Source: Kryptolebias marmoratus
Lineage: Eukaryota > Chordata > Actinopteri > Cyprinodontiformes > Rivulidae
Assembly: GCF_001649575.2 (NCBI RefSeq)
Contig: NC_051437.1
Coordinates: forward strand, 13,054,532 to 13,118,531
Direction of reading: 5' to 3'
Length of the DNA stretch: 64,000 nucleotides
Shown here: one piece after another, positions 22,301 through 37,300 of the stretch
Layout: the number at the start of each line of letters is the position of its first letter
How positions within the stretch are numbered: the stretch's first letter is position 1
The notes under the pieces: generated by a model
Told to the model about the DNA's origin: nothing
The model's input: the letters and a program-made list of their open reading frames with translations, nothing else
Databases searched by the model: none
Made by a program: the position numbers and the translations under genes

Positions 22301-25300
22301 CTGGTTATCTGTCCCAACAAAGTGCTGTACCTTTACTCAGATTCCGAGTCAAATAATAATAATAAAAAAAAAGTTTCCTGACATCTTCAACTTGATCTAT
22401 TTCAAAATGATGGAGGATGTCTTCTTTTTTGGGGGGGCTGCTTCCATGTTCTAAAAACATTTTGGGATGTGACAAAAAAAAAAGAACCAAAGCACAGTTG
22501 TCAGTGCCATAATAAAGGGTCTAAATACTGCATTCAATAGAATATTTCATAAGAAAACTTTGAAAAAAAAACTTTCTCCAAGAACAGCATGTTGCCCCCA
22601 GTGGAGACACTCAAGCCCTCGTTTTTTTTTTTTTTTTTTTTTTTAAACACACTGTCTGAAAGAATTACTTACAAACCCCAAATAGCACAGTGACTACACA
22701 ACAACAAAATCACAGAGGGGGGTGTACTCATGTCCCAAAAAGTGACTGATAGCTGAAAAGGAATAAATAGATGTTGGCACGAGGGGCGGTTTTTCCCCCC
22801 AACAGAGCCACATTAGCTGATCCAAATTAGGAGACAGAAAAAGTAACTGTGGCTTGGTGCAAGTCTTATTTAAGTGTGGAAAAACAGTCAAGTGTATTTG
22901 CAAGTTTTGGTAGTTTCCAAAAAAAAAAAAGGAAAAAAAAAAAAAAGGGGACACAAACCTCATAAGCATTTCGAAAATTTACCCCAACTTCCATAAAGTT
23001 AAATTTCATCAGATAAAAGTTAGTCTTATATACTGTACATGGAGGACAATATTTAGAACAGGTCTAAATAAAGATTTTTTTTTGCCTTTAAAATTAAGGA
23101 CAAAGATAAGTAATATTCACAAACATTTAGGTAAAATATTGTCAAACTGAGTGATTGATTCTCAAAGTCAAAGAGGCAAACAGATCAAACCAGTATCCAA
23201 AGACAGCAGGTTTGGCAGATATATTAATTTTTCCACAAAAAGCAACCACACTAAGCTGCACCAATGTTATGGTCATGATAAACTAATTGTCTTTAACAAC
23301 AGAAGAAGTCTAGTTGCTTTGTTTTTTGTTTAGTTTTTTTAATTTTTGGATTTGCCATGTCCTGGCTCACTGAAAATCTACACCAGCACAACCACCATAA
23401 GCAGATAAAATTAATCAGAATTACCAATCTGGGCCACAAGCTGTTCAGGAGAGATGTCACATATTGTTAATAAAGATTCTGTTATATGAAAAAAATCTAA
23501 GGAAATCTGTGCAGCATGTAGGAACTTACTTTATATAAGCAATATTCACACAAAAATCCTTGTGGTTTTGTAGACTACTTCTGGTCTTGGCTCGTAATAT
23601 GACAGCATGTGAAGCTGCCAGCTTCACCTCTGATTTAACACGCTGGTCATTTCATGATGATATCAGACCCAGTGACAATGGGGGAAATCAGTCTCATCAT
23701 GGTCCAAGTCTAAACTGCATGTTGTCACATTAATGAACAACAAACACAAACAAGATGATATGATGCTTCATGACCAAGAGGACAAGATGGACAGGCCTGA
23801 GCTGGTCATACAGATGATACAAGAGCCTTTAAACATCATGTTCAAAATCTCTGGTATTTTCTACTCTACCTCCAGCTGCTTCTCCATAATAAAAACTTAA
23901 ATAGTTTGATCCCCTTGTGCCCTCCAGCCAACACCTAAAACACCAGGCCCCTGATCAGAGTATAATTTTGAAAATAAAAGTTGGCTCCTATGGGAAACAG
24001 TGAGCACATACTTAAGGTTTCACGGTCACTTTCATCAATAATTGAGAAACCTGTGTGACAAGGGCTCTTATTGTTCAGTGGACGGAGCCGAATTCAAGCC
24101 AAGCTTGTCCTACCTAGTCATACATTTTGGAAAAATCCAGAGACAAAGAAAAGAGCGCTTCTGACATAACAGGAGTGGAATTCTGAAAAAAAGATGAACT
24201 GACTGAGAATGTTAGAAGGAAAAAAAACAAAACAACAAACTGAATTAAGGGCAGGGCTGTTACAATAGGTTATAATTGTTCAGACTGCTCTTTCTGAAAA
24301 TTATGCCAAGATATTGTATTGTGCCACAGTTCCCTCTACATGACCATGAATGCTGATTGATCATTATCTGGTTTGGTGGTGGAGCTGTGAGAAGTTACAT
24401 AAAAGGCAGAAGATTCAAGAAGAGACAACCATGACTTGAGGGTTTGGTCATTTCGCAAAGCATCTTCTTATTAAAAAAAGAAGCTCCTTTCCCAACTCGT
24501 CTACGCTTCAGTATAATCAATGAGGCCATTAGTAGTTACATAAAGCACATGGCACTTCACACACAGAGCCCATTATGACCAGAAGGGCAGAGTTTCATCT
24601 ACTGCTCTGTTCAGCCGGACTTGAGCTGTGCTGCCACTTGAACACAGCTGCTGCCAGAGTTTAAAGGAGAGGAGTAGAACTATGTGGTCATGCTTGCATG
24701 CAGAAAAAATAAAGTTTAAGAAAAGGGAAGTTGAGAGTCTCATGACAGTGAAAGCATATGTGCTGGGGATGAGCCCGGCAGAACAACGGACCAATTTAAC
24801 CTCAGTGAAATTGCCTCCAGGAGAGCCAGACTGATAAGGTGGCTGGGAATTGCAGAACAGAAATGTTGATAACATTTCTGAGGTAATTTAAAAGTAATTT
24901 CTGTTTCGCTTAATACAAAGGGCGGCCAATATATATTTTTACATCCATCTGTGCTGAACCGTCCACAAGAATTCATTGGTTTATAAAACCGTTCTAGGTC
25001 TATTAAAATTTAAATGGTGAACATGGGAGTTAACGTGTGATAAAGCTTATGTTACATTTCCTGCGTGAAATAAAATGTGTGTACTATAAAGTAAAGAATG
25101 AATGCAGGGATAAAATGTGTGTTTGTGAAGAAAAACAAAGGGGTTACATACGGAGACAAAGTGTTTGTGTATTGCCTTGTGGGTGGTATTTGTTGGGGCA
25201 GCTTCTGTTTATACTCAGCCCAACCTGGTTATGCAATGTGGCAGGAGAGAGGGCACTGGCCCAAAATGCAGCATAAATCTTGCTGGATGCTGCACAATAC

Positions 25301-28300
25301 TCAGTGGACCATGGACCAATATGTAAGCCCAAACACTGCCAGCTTATTATTCAGCAGCAAGATGACAAATCTCGAACAAACAGTTCCAGCTTCTGTCCCT
25401 GGAAGATTACTTGGACACACATTGTGACCCTGTGATGACCTTACTGGCTACAATGAAAAGGATTTATTAGATGGTTTAGAGCAAGAGCAAAGTTTCAGTC
25501 CACAGTATAAGCTGGCCAATGGGAAGCAGCAGATTCCAAATCAGAAAAAAAAGTTAATTAGGAGTGGTGCTTGGTTCATAGGAAGCTCTCATAATTGTCT
25601 GATAGCTCTAATCCAATGGAAAATCTTAGAGGATGTTCTTTCATTGCAAATTTCAGATTATATAAATTTTGGTGACTTTCATGTCGCCTACCCAAACGTA
25701 CTTTTAAGTCATTTCCAAAAAGCACTGCTGTAACCGATTCTCTGATTCTGTTCACTAAACTTCTAAACTTGGATTGTAACCAGTGAGTTTCAGTGGCTTT
25801 CCTGTCGTCTCTTCTTCACACTAATTAATCTTCATCCTAAAAACTGATGCACAAGAATATAAATTGAATACAAATGAACTTACTTAGGATTTTTGCAAAC
25901 ATTCAAAAATTCAGAATATGCATATCACAACTAAATATGTCGGGTCTATAGCAGTATAAATCCACCAGGGGGAGCTAAAACATAAACTACACCTCAGTCA
26001 CCTGCTTAATATACAACTAAGCAATAATATTCTGTCTGGTCTGCAGTTTCCTGGCAAGCTTCCTGGCAATAACCTCATGTTTTTGTTTGTTATTGCATTC
26101 TTTTGCCATCACTTTTCCTTCTGACAAATACGCAGCCCCATTTCTGGACAGGTTAGGCCGCCACATCAAAACACTCGGGTGTGACTCGTGTAATTTCATT
26201 ACCACGAGAGGAAGGACATGCGTGTTAAGTGGACTGAAAGAAGAAATGGTAATAGCAACAGTGGTGAACAGTTTTGTGCAACAGTTTGGGGCTGATGTGA
26301 AACAATGCTGTCGAGTAAAAAGGCTTTCACAAATATAAATTTTAAACAAAATACATTGTGAGCTACCAGTAAAAAATTATCCAATTCAAATCAACAGCTG
26401 GTGTGTTCACCTTGTGCCTTCAAAACAACATCAAATACTGTAGGCACACTTGCATAAAGTTAGGGATTTAGTAAGATGAGTAATCAACCACTTACACGAA
26501 ACAGCACCTAATAAGCATCCCTTCTTTGTGTGCGCTGAAACAAGGTCATTAACTGAAACCCAAACAGCCATTGGAGGCTGAAAACTGGGTGAGGAACGCC
26601 CAAACTATGCTACTAAGGTGAGGTTGTAGAAGACAGTTTCATGTAACAGGCCTCCTTTTTCTGTGAAGGAGCAGAAAAAAATGAGCAACCTTAAGGGCTG
26701 TAGACACGGTAGTTGGTCATTAAGCTTAATGTGGCAGATGAAAGACATATCATTCATCCGTCCCTTAAAAATTAGAATTTGTCCAGTTGTGTTAACAGCT
26801 TTGACCTGTCAGAAACCTGTGGGGTGCATGAAGAGACAGAATGACTTGAGCCTAACTACAACCACAGAAGATCTGGGGTTCGTTCTCCAAGATGTTTGGT
26901 ACAACATAATGAGTATTTCCCTTTAAAACTATCCAAGTTTACCTAAAAGAATTCATGTTGCTTTGAAAGCAAAGACTGGTCTCACCAAATAATGATTCAA
27001 TTTAGATTTCTCTTCTGCTCATTTTTTGTGTGTTATTTAATAATGGTAATAATAATAAATAACACACAAAAAAAAGGTGAAATTATTCTTACATTACAGA
27101 GGTTTCCCCACTCCTGCCTAACACTGTCGCACAGCACTGTAGCTTTAATCATTGTGGTTAATTAAAGAGTCAACAAAGACATTAAATAGGAAAAAATGGA
27201 TATTATAGCAAACGCTGTTAGATAATTATAAACGGTTGTACAAGAAAATGTTTGGATGCCTCTGTTCAGTTTCAGATGAGGTAATGGTAGTAAACTGTGA
27301 GAAAATTAAAAATTCCTAGAATTCCTACTGGTTGACACGCATGAGAACGCAAAGTATACAGTTCTGGTTATTAGTGGAGGGAAAATATGCTGATATTTCC
27401 CCAGAGGGTGTGATCAGGTTTGAAATGTCTGTCCATGTGTGCTCTAAGTGGGTCAGTAGAGCAGAGCTGAGCTCAGCGATCTATGGTCTCATCCATAATT
27501 TATCAGTCCCACAATTGATAGAGACTGAGCAGGGAGAGGCAGTGATGCAGAGCGTGGCCTTTCTAAGTCTGTCTGTCTGCTTTATCTACACACCGACTCC
27601 AATGAGAAGCAATTTCCTTTAGAAAACAACCCACTGATGTCTCTGAGAAAGGAGAGGAAAAACAAACATGGCACATTATCAGAAAGGTTTTATTATCAGG
27701 CAAGCAGAACGGACTGGCATGAATTTAACAAGACGACAATGAGGAACAGGGTTAGGGTGGACCAGTCACCAGAGCGTAAATTTGTGGCGATCTTAAAATG
27801 GCTGAGAAAGCAACAGAGACACACATGCACAAACCCACTACGAACACAAATGAATCCATGAGCCCAAAGAGGAAGGACCAGCTGCGGGCCAAAAATAAAT
27901 ACACAAAGGATGACCAACAGTGACTCACTGCTGACATATACATAGCTGCACAAAACCTCAATACAGACCAAAAAAGAAAGGAAAACAAAAGAATTCTATA
28001 AAATCTCAATAAAACTAAAAAGATTTGGAGAAATTCTACATCTGAAGTTGAATTATGAAGATTTTTCTTTCCCCACTAAGAACACAGAGTGCAACAGAAC
28101 GTTTGAATAGCCTTGAAATGTGAACTTGATCAGCGCTGGTTCAGAAATCAGTCTATTATTAGAAGCAGAGAAACAGACAGAGCAGGCTTCTTCCTCATTT
28201 AGACCCATGTTAGAAACCCAAAAAATTGCATGAGAGGGGGAAAAAAAAAAAAAGACTTCCCCTCTTTCCCATGACTTCATCCATCCTACTGAACACGACC

Positions 28301-31300
28301 AGAGGTCACTTACAAACACCAACATTATCATTTTACACATTCCACCACTTTTGAGCCCCTTCTCTTTGCCCATTCATTCATACCAATGGCCCAACAATGG
28401 CTTCAGACTAATTTTACACACGCTGCTACATGTTTTGAATTAACTTTGAACCTTTTTCTGTGTGTAGGCATGAGCGTGCGACTTGTGTTGAGAATGTTAT
28501 GAGCAGCTGGTACCCCGATTAGGGCGTTGGCCTGACTGTACAATGATATGAATATTCAACAGACTAATTAAACGGGTTGAGGAGACATCAAAAAGAACAA
28601 AAACAGTTGGGTACGGTGCTCAAGCACGCACCGAGCACAACTTCATGCAAGTCATGAGCATTTGAATATGGTCTACACTAAAAATCATACACACATAAAA
28701 AAAAAGAAAAGAAAATGTATTTACTTAATTTTTTTGTTTTTTTTTTTAAGTAAAACTGAACTTCCATTGCATTCAACTACCCACTGATATCAAGTCATTT
28801 TCTTGTATATCTGTCATTTTAATAATTTGACAAAAAATAAGTTTTACTTTTAACATTTAGAACAAACCTATATTTAATCAAAAGATCAGAGGCTTGGCAA
28901 ATTTAACTTAAATCTAATTTTAGATAACCTTGTTTTTTTCCCTCTTGCTCCAAGAGGTTGTCACTGCATGAGGCAGGTGGATGATGTGCCCATATCTGCG
29001 AACCTGTGAGCGTTCGGCTGGGTGAAGCTACTTCGACCCCCATTTGAACATCACCCTGTTACCATGGAGACAGGCTCCACTGTTTGAGCACTGGACACAG
29101 ATGAGAGGGAGAGCGACGGCGAGGGGATGAAAGCTAGAGAAAGAGGGTGGAGGTCTGACTAACGACATAAAGACTGCTGAAGAAGTGAAACGTGGAACAA
29201 TCAGTGTAGCAGCTGATACACTTATTCAGTAAGGAAAACCTCCTGTTTAATTGTGGATTCAGCACAAAGCCTCACAAGGTTCCTCACAAATGCACACATT
29301 TGTAAATCAGATTACTATACTGTACATAGAGGGTGACAAAATTGAGAAAAAAGTGCAAAACCAAATTTACATTTTATGGCATGGGGCACAGGATGGGAGG
29401 GGAGTATGCAGTTAGCTGAGGTCTTAAGTCTTATAGAGGCAGAGCTGCTATTAAGTCACGCCTGTGACGCCAGTTTTATTTTAGGATTTAGATTTTTTTA
29501 TTCTTCAATAAATCTCAAACAGAGTCATAAAATACTTGTGGCAGGAAAACATTTTTTAATCAGTTAATCATCTTTTTCTTTTATCGTTTTGTTTTTATTG
29601 TGGTGACTCAAGACCTCTTCACATAACTACTTTTATTGGAAGTACAGCGGATTATCAGCCTTTATAGATGTGAGCTGACTCTCAGCTACTGCCACATCAA
29701 ACTTTAGCTCAATATCTGTAAATTTGACTGAGCTACAAATCATTCAGTGTACATCTAATGATTACTTTCAGAGAGTTTCATTAAAATTTGTCCACTGGTT
29801 TATGAGATCTTGGAAACAGGACAGACAAACAAAGCAGACACACACAAGTTTGTATTTCTATCCTTATTAAGACAATGTATTAACTTCCACTCATTTCTGC
29901 AGCCTAACCATGGCCCTTCCTCTAAACCTAACCATTACGTGTCTAACCCTAAAATAAACCCAATTCACACCTAAGCCCTTAAACTAACCCCAAACCCAAA
30001 AAGGATGTTCCACCATATTAGGACCTGGTCCTGACAAGGTCGGTGATGGTATCAAAAAAGGTAACAAAAACCAAGTACACACACACACACACACACAAGC
30101 AAAACCAATGTCACCCTTTATTGATCCACAACTTGCACGTCACCTTTTTACTCTCTGTAAATTCTGGAAAGCACTTCACAGAGTTTCTCATTTACTCATA
30201 CAGTGTTTCATTTATACATCTTTACACACTATATTCAGCACTTTTTAAATATACTTACTCATGCACCTATAAGTTATTCGGTGGGCAGTGGGGTCACAGT
30301 GGGGTTATCGAGACCCCAACCTTCCGATGCAACTTTATTTGTCAATCAGAGCAGGTTTGGAGTCTCACTTGCAGAACTCAGGTCTTATCGGTGCAGTTTC
30401 TGATTTACAACCACAAGATAATTTTCTCCACAAAACAAATTTGCCCTCAAGTAGCAAATGAAACTATTTTCTAATTCAACCACATCCTGTGAGGGCGTCA
30501 CAAGCTAAGTTACTGAGAAAAACATTAAATATTAGGAAAGCATAACAGAAGGCTTCTTTGGTTAGAACTATTATTGCATTAAAACTCTGACAATATGACT
30601 CTTTATAGAACCCAGCTACACAAACCATTCAGCAAGAATACAGATGGGCCTGATGTAAAACACACTGACATTAAATTATTATTTAAAACACCAAATAAAA
30701 AAATATGCTGGTGCCATATATGGCCAAACATCTTACTTTAACAACCTACTATAAACGGCAAACAGACACACACAATGCACCAGCAGAAAGTAATCAAAGT
30801 AAGGAGAGAGCTATGAGCCTGAACAAAAGGACCAAACAGGACATCCATTATATTCAACTCAGTCAATAATAGTGTTTGCTCTGGTGATCAATGATTGTCT
30901 ATGCAACACGGATGTCCACATTATTTAATTAGAAATACACAACTGGTCTGAAAGCGAAGAATGTTCAGACCTTTATATTGGAGAGACCAAACAACCTCTC
31001 CACAGACGCATGGCTCAACACAGGAGAGCCACCTCTTCTGGACAGGACTCAGCTGTCCACCTACACCTCAAGGATAAGGGACACTCCTTTGAGGACCAAA
31101 ATGTTCATATTTTGGACCGAGAAGACAGATGGTTCGAGAGGGGGGTAAAAGAAGCCATCTATGTCAAAAAGGAGAAACCAACATTAAACAGAGGAGGAGG
31201 TCTCAGATTTCAGCTTTCAAAAACATATAATGGAGCTTTAGGCCTGATCCCCAGTCAGTTTCACTCCAATCAACACCTGCACTCATGTGACAAGAGTGGC

Positions 31301-34300
31301 CCATCAGTGAGTCAGACAAACAAGGATTCTAACGAGCCTCCATTGTTAGGAGAGTGAGAACAATTTGCAAGCAATCCAGCTTACATCACATCTCAGCTTT
31401 AAAAGCTCAACTCCACACTCTCTATTTCTGAATTGAGAAAGCTCCTCGGATGAGAAGCGAAACGTCTTCAGCTACAGAATAGAAGTCCAGTTGTTTTCAT
31501 TTAGTAAGAACAAGTTTTCAATCTTTTTCAAAACTTGGTACAAGTCACAAACCAGAGACCTGCTAAACTTATTGGTGGATCTTTCCTACAAACCTCCTCA
31601 GTTCACTGAAACACTGCAGTTTGATTTCAGGTAATGCTGACTGACTAACCTACAAAGAGCACACTCAGACACTACCTGAAAAACAACTTGCTATGGGCTG
31701 GTCTTAGTAAACATGCGGGGGATGACATCACCTCCAACTAAAAACACATGCTTCATTATTCCCAGGGCTGTGTCTCTCTTTGCTGAAACTTGGTTGTTTG
31801 ATTATAGTCGGGTGTGACTGAGAGCGCCTGTCTTTACCAGGACTAAGGTGCATTCTTCTGGTAATGTGGTTTGAGCCTGACTTGGTAGTTCTCACATACA
31901 TCTGCTGTTTCAGCTGCATGCAAAAGTGACAGAGCAACACCTTCCGGTTGTCTTTAGCCAGTTTACAAAACACTCAATGTTGCTAAAGTAATTCCAGGAC
32001 GAGCCATGGCGTCCTGCTTCAAAGGTCAGAAAGACTTTCCTGAACGCACAGCCGGTAGCCCGAGGGGGTGGGACATGATGAGAGCTCAGTGATGAGGATG
32101 TTAAACTAACAAGGACAGAACGAGCCTCAGGGACCAGGTGATGTTCCATTTCTTCCTCCCACTGACCCTGTTCTTCACAGCTGTCTTACAAGGTGACAGC
32201 TCTGGAAGAAACACATCCTAAAGCCTTCATAAATGAGGCTCTGGTGTCAAACTGTGTAGAAAATAATGTTTGTAACTTAATATTATATGTGGCAACAATT
32301 AACTGAAGACCAGTCAAAAATATATTATAAAGAAACAAAATCTGTGCCAATTTCTTTTTTTCATATCAATGGTTAATGCCTCCTTAAATTATTAAATTAA
32401 AAATTTGTTAATGGCTGTCAAGTGCCACTTGCATCTGTTTACCTGTGGAAACAACCAAAGTGACTGAAAATAGGTCAACAATTGTGACATCAATGAAAGA
32501 GCTGTTTGGGATGGAGAAGTCTGACAGTTTTAATGTACTGGTACTGTATTCATGCTCAGATTTGTTAAGTATAGTATACAGATAAGGTTCCATGTAGTAT
32601 TTGGCAGATTCAACAGAATGTTTTATTTACATTTAGTGCATTTCAGAATTGCATAACAATATCTCTGGAAAACTACTAAAGTAACTAAAGTACTTGCATC
32701 ATTTCATAAAGTGTAACATTTTTATGTTTTATTTCATAGTTTGCAATGCCTTTAATGCATGGTTGAAATCTTACAATATTAAAATAATTATTCTTCCTGT
32801 AAGCAAGTTAATAATCCAGTTAGATTTAATATAACTTTTTAATAACATTATCTTTCATACTGTTGCAGTTTTAACTGAGCATAACGTGCGCCGACATAAG
32901 CTCCTTCATTTTTGTCAGGATAATCAGATCTTCGGCATAAGATTAATGGTGCATAAGAAAAATCATACAATTACACCCAATTTGCATTAAGACGCAGAAT
33001 TTTCCTCTGTGTAATTGAGTATTTTTACCTATACTCAAGCAGCCAAGTACAAAAGTTGGAAAACAAAGAGAAAGTAAATGTTAACAACTCAGGTCATGAT
33101 GTGCTAAATCCTGATGGAGTGCATACATTTCACATTTAGATAATCTTTTAGTGATGGTCTTGCCATTTCCTGTTGTTAAAAATGGTATTATTTAGAGTTA
33201 TCTTCCTTCAATTGATAGTGTTATAATATAATATCCCACTCAGGTGGATTTTATTTGCTCAAAACACTTATTCATCTGCAATCAAAAGAAAAACCTCCGC
33301 TTCAAATTTTTTTAGCAGAACACTGCTTAATAGGAAGCTATTTGACCTACTTGAAAGTTTACAAAATCAGTTATGTAGAGCAAAAAAAGTGGTTCTTTCT
33401 CTATCAAATGAAGGACTGAAGACTTTTTTTTTAAAAAAGGTGCAACATGGCAGTTTAAAAGCACAATTCAGACCAAAAGTGATGACAAAAATCAAAAGAT
33501 CAAGCTTAATTCAGTGACAAACATATAAACAGAACCTAACCCAGGTAGAGAACTTCCTAAATAAAGAATACTCAACTCCAATCACTCAAAGTGCTGTCAA
33601 TGGAAAGCCTTGTAACCACCAAGGTGTGTTGAATTTCATAGACTTTATTGTCATCTAAGGCCAACTCACCTCGACATTTATCAGGTTTTGCACACAATCT
33701 TGAAGACCAGGCAGCTTAAATTCTGCTGCAGTGGAACTTAAGCTAAAATATTCTGAAATTCAGGGGACAATTTAGGGTCACAAACAAAAAAAAAAAACCT
33801 CACTACTTCTCTATCTAAGTCTTAAAGTAAAAAATTTGCACTCTAATATACAGAATTATCATCTCAAATCCAATGGAGAGCTTTCTTAGTTCTAGATCCC
33901 GCATGAATAAGAAAAACACTTGTCTGAGGTGTTTTGTTTCGAGAGAATTCCTTATATTATAACAACCGACAACAGAAAACAAAGGATGAGCAGGAAGGCA
34001 GGTGGAGATGTGGCTTCAGGGAAAGAAAAAGGTCACCTACCCAACCCCCTCTTTTCCAAAAATTCCTATTATCTCACTCCTGGAGGGAACAACTTGCAGA
34101 CAGGCCCTGGGNAAGCTGTGATTTCTAAAGACAAACACTGCTTCAGTCTCTCTCGGGGATAAAAATCTTATGGTGTGAGAGCCTGAAGACTTGGCTTTGA
34201 GCTTCATCTCCATTTGGTAGCTCATATTCCACCAGTACCTCCGCCCCATTTCCTGCAGTCACATATTGGCATTAAAACCCTTAGAATCCCGCAGCAGTTC

Positions 34301-37300
34301 ACACCTTCTACCTGCTTTTGTTTCCACTTTATTTTATCCATCTGAGATATAATGATGAGACAATCCTTCATGTGTAGCAAAGCTCCTTTATTGTCTGCAT
34401 TGACATTAAATACGAAGAGGTAATATAGTAATACTTGAATGCTGCTCAGTTGCACATTTTTACCCACAGCATGGGTAGAAGTGAGTACAAGAAGCTAAGC
34501 TTTGCGTTGCACAATTTACTGATAATTACACAATAATTTACAGCTTAAAATAAGCAAGGTTTCATTTTGGGAACAGACATGGCTGTAGTTGTTGTTGTGC
34601 AGCGGATACAAAGGTTTTGTGCAGCACCAGCGAAAGAATGTGTGAAGGAAAAGATTCTTTGCTCGATTTATTTGGAAAACCAAGAAGAGAAAGTCACCAA
34701 CATGACTGCCAAGCTGACATACAAGATACTTATTTAACTGGAGAAACTATAACTCCTTAACAAGCAGAATATAAGGATAGGCCTACTCGGCTGACCGCAA
34801 CCTTTGGAAGAATTTTATGTTTTGAAAGTCTTAAACCAAAGAGCATTTATTTATATATTAAAAAAAACCCTTCTGGTTTCCTCCCACAGACCAAAAACAC
34901 ACACATGCTAAGTTAATTGGCAGCTCTAAGCTGACTCTAGGTGTGAGTGTGAATAGTTATCTGTCTTGTTTATCTCTATTTGACCCAGTGAAGGACTGAC
35001 GGCCTGTCCAGGGCGTACCCCACCTTCTCGCAGCTCTAGACAGAAAAGTGACATTATTGAAATGAGCTTATAGTCTGGCTATCGATCAGTGCAGTCTTTG
35101 GACATCACCTACAGAACTGAACCTCCCAACTATAAGATTTCTAATGTGCACTACATGCAAATGTCCAAGCTTAGTGAATCTGCTGCCACATTGTATCTAG
35201 GAACTAATTGGATTATATTGAAAATTTCTGACAGATGCATCCATCAGCAAAACAAAATAATAAAAATAATCAAGGAAAATTGAACTAGATCAATTAGTTA
35301 ATCTGGAGCTAACTGTAATTAATGTCACAGACTGAGCAGCAGCTGCCGAACAGCAGGCTCTGAACAAAAACATAATCCTGACTTAACACGACCCATCCAA
35401 GCTCTTTACCCGCACTACCACCTGGGGACAATTGCGGAAGACAGCTTTACAGCTTGCTGTTGAAAGCAAGTCATAAATGCTCCCTAATCAGAAACAATCA
35501 AACATAATGTGCACAGTAATAACCACCCTTGGTGAGGGCTTGAATCGATTCTACAGACTGTAATTCTTAACACTTCAGCATGAGTTAATGTTTATTAAAA
35601 GCTGATATTAGATCAGAAGACAGACAAGCCCTGTTAATATGACAAATAAACTAACAGTAAGCAGACAATTAAAAAAAAAAAACTTGGTTATTCTTAAAAA
35701 GTATAACGGGTGCAAATAACACTTTTGTAAGAACAAAATCAAACCTCTCATCAAGCAACAAAAAACAACTGCTTATCATAAGACTGAAGAAATAGATGAC
35801 AAAGATAATGAAAGGGAAAGAAATTCTAGAGCAATGCTTCATTCATTCATTCATTATAAAGAAGATATCACCAGGTTTTTTTGTTTTTTCTTTGCAACCA
35901 AAAGCTCATACCAATCTGCTTTTTCTCATAAACAAAATTCCACCATATGAAGACACAGAAATGGTTGTCCGTTGAAAGCTTACCTTGGAGTATTGTCTAC
36001 GAAGACTGAAGCGCTGCACCATCCTTACTGACTGACAGATCCACAGCTGGAACCCCTGCTCTACTCCACTCTGTTGAAACCCCTCCAAAGTCCACACCAC
36101 CTCATATGGTACGCTCCACATTCACACACACACAAACACACACACGTGGAGCACACACTCTACCTTCCCCTTTAAATAGCCATGTGCACACATTTCTAGT
36201 ACATGGCGCTTCCCCTCTACTACGCAAACACATGTGAAAGGAGAAGAGAGGAAAAAAGTGAGAGATAAAAAAGGGAGGGGGCTAAGAAGAGATAAAGACA
36301 GCCATGCTGTGTCGCCTCCCCACTCATATTAACTGTGAAATGAGCCGTCTCACACAGATCCACCCGCCCACACTCACATGGCTGTCAGTGCACAGTTGAT
36401 TTTCAGTGGACCCAGTCAGAGACACAACCAGTATGTGGAAGTCGGATGGAAATGAGATGTCACGCATGCACACACACTCTCTTCCACGTCCTCCTCTGAA
36501 GACAAACCTGATAACACATTCACACTCAGCTAAGAGCTGAGCTCCCACTCATCTAGAGCGAGGTGAAGTTGCCTCCTGCTTCCTGTCAGTGAGCTGAAGG
36601 GTGGGGTGGTGGTTAGCAGGAGGTGCTGGTAGAGAGACTGAAAGGGAGGAGGGGGAGACGGGAAAGGAGGAGGGACCAGCTGACTGCTTGTATTAGCTCT
36701 CTCCAGGGATAAAGGAAGGGGGACAGTGAGGGAAAAGAAAGAACCACAGGGAGGAAATGGAATAAAAAGGAAGGGGAAAAACAAAAAAAGACCTGTTTGT
36801 TTCATGCCTGAGAACTGATCACTGACTGAACATCCCTGATAAACAACTTCAAACAAGCCCTGAACCCTCAACCTCCGCTAGCAGCAGGATGTCGCACCTC
36901 CAAGGTCAACTATGCTGTTACTATGGAAACAAAATAGGGTATACATTGAGGTAGCTTGCCACAATTTTAAGGGTAACCACAGCGACAGCTTGGATTACCC
37001 TAATGATATTGCTCTGTTGCTATGCTGAGACAGGGCTGTGATGTTGGCGGTAGATGAGTGAGGAAGGTTGCAGACCTCAGAAAGGTTGATGCTCCTCCAA
37101 CACAGCAGCAAGACTAACAGAGCACACATGTATGGCTCTCTGTCATCTCAGCCGAGGTCATTGACACAGGACTGAGGGTCATTTGGTTTACAGTTGAACA
37201 AAAGGTGAATGGACTTTACCAGATATTCCTCCCAGATTAATGCAGATATATAATGTGGGCTGTTTGAAGCCTACTATTCACAGCTGGATTGATTGCTAAA

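Larger units (their letters stand above)
15131..35983 (-). other. tmcc1: large tmcc1 intron segment (between alternative first exons)
   Basis: This is about 20.9 kb of AT-rich intron without a supported gene. It contains copies of the recurring interspersed repeat (15.37-15.83, 17.57-18.04, 18.89-19.10, 29.67-29.85 kb), a teleost repeat fragment (21.25-21.43 kb), a Penelope-like fragment (30.95-31.5 kb), another common teleost repeat (34.87-35.04 kb) and simple repeats (GATA/CA at 19.67-19.70, poly-T at 22.62-22.64, CA at 30.08-30.10 kb). A homeodomain-site-rich island lies at 16.9-17.3 kb and an RFX-like palindrome at 29.06 kb. One unknown base is at 34112. Confidence 0.75.
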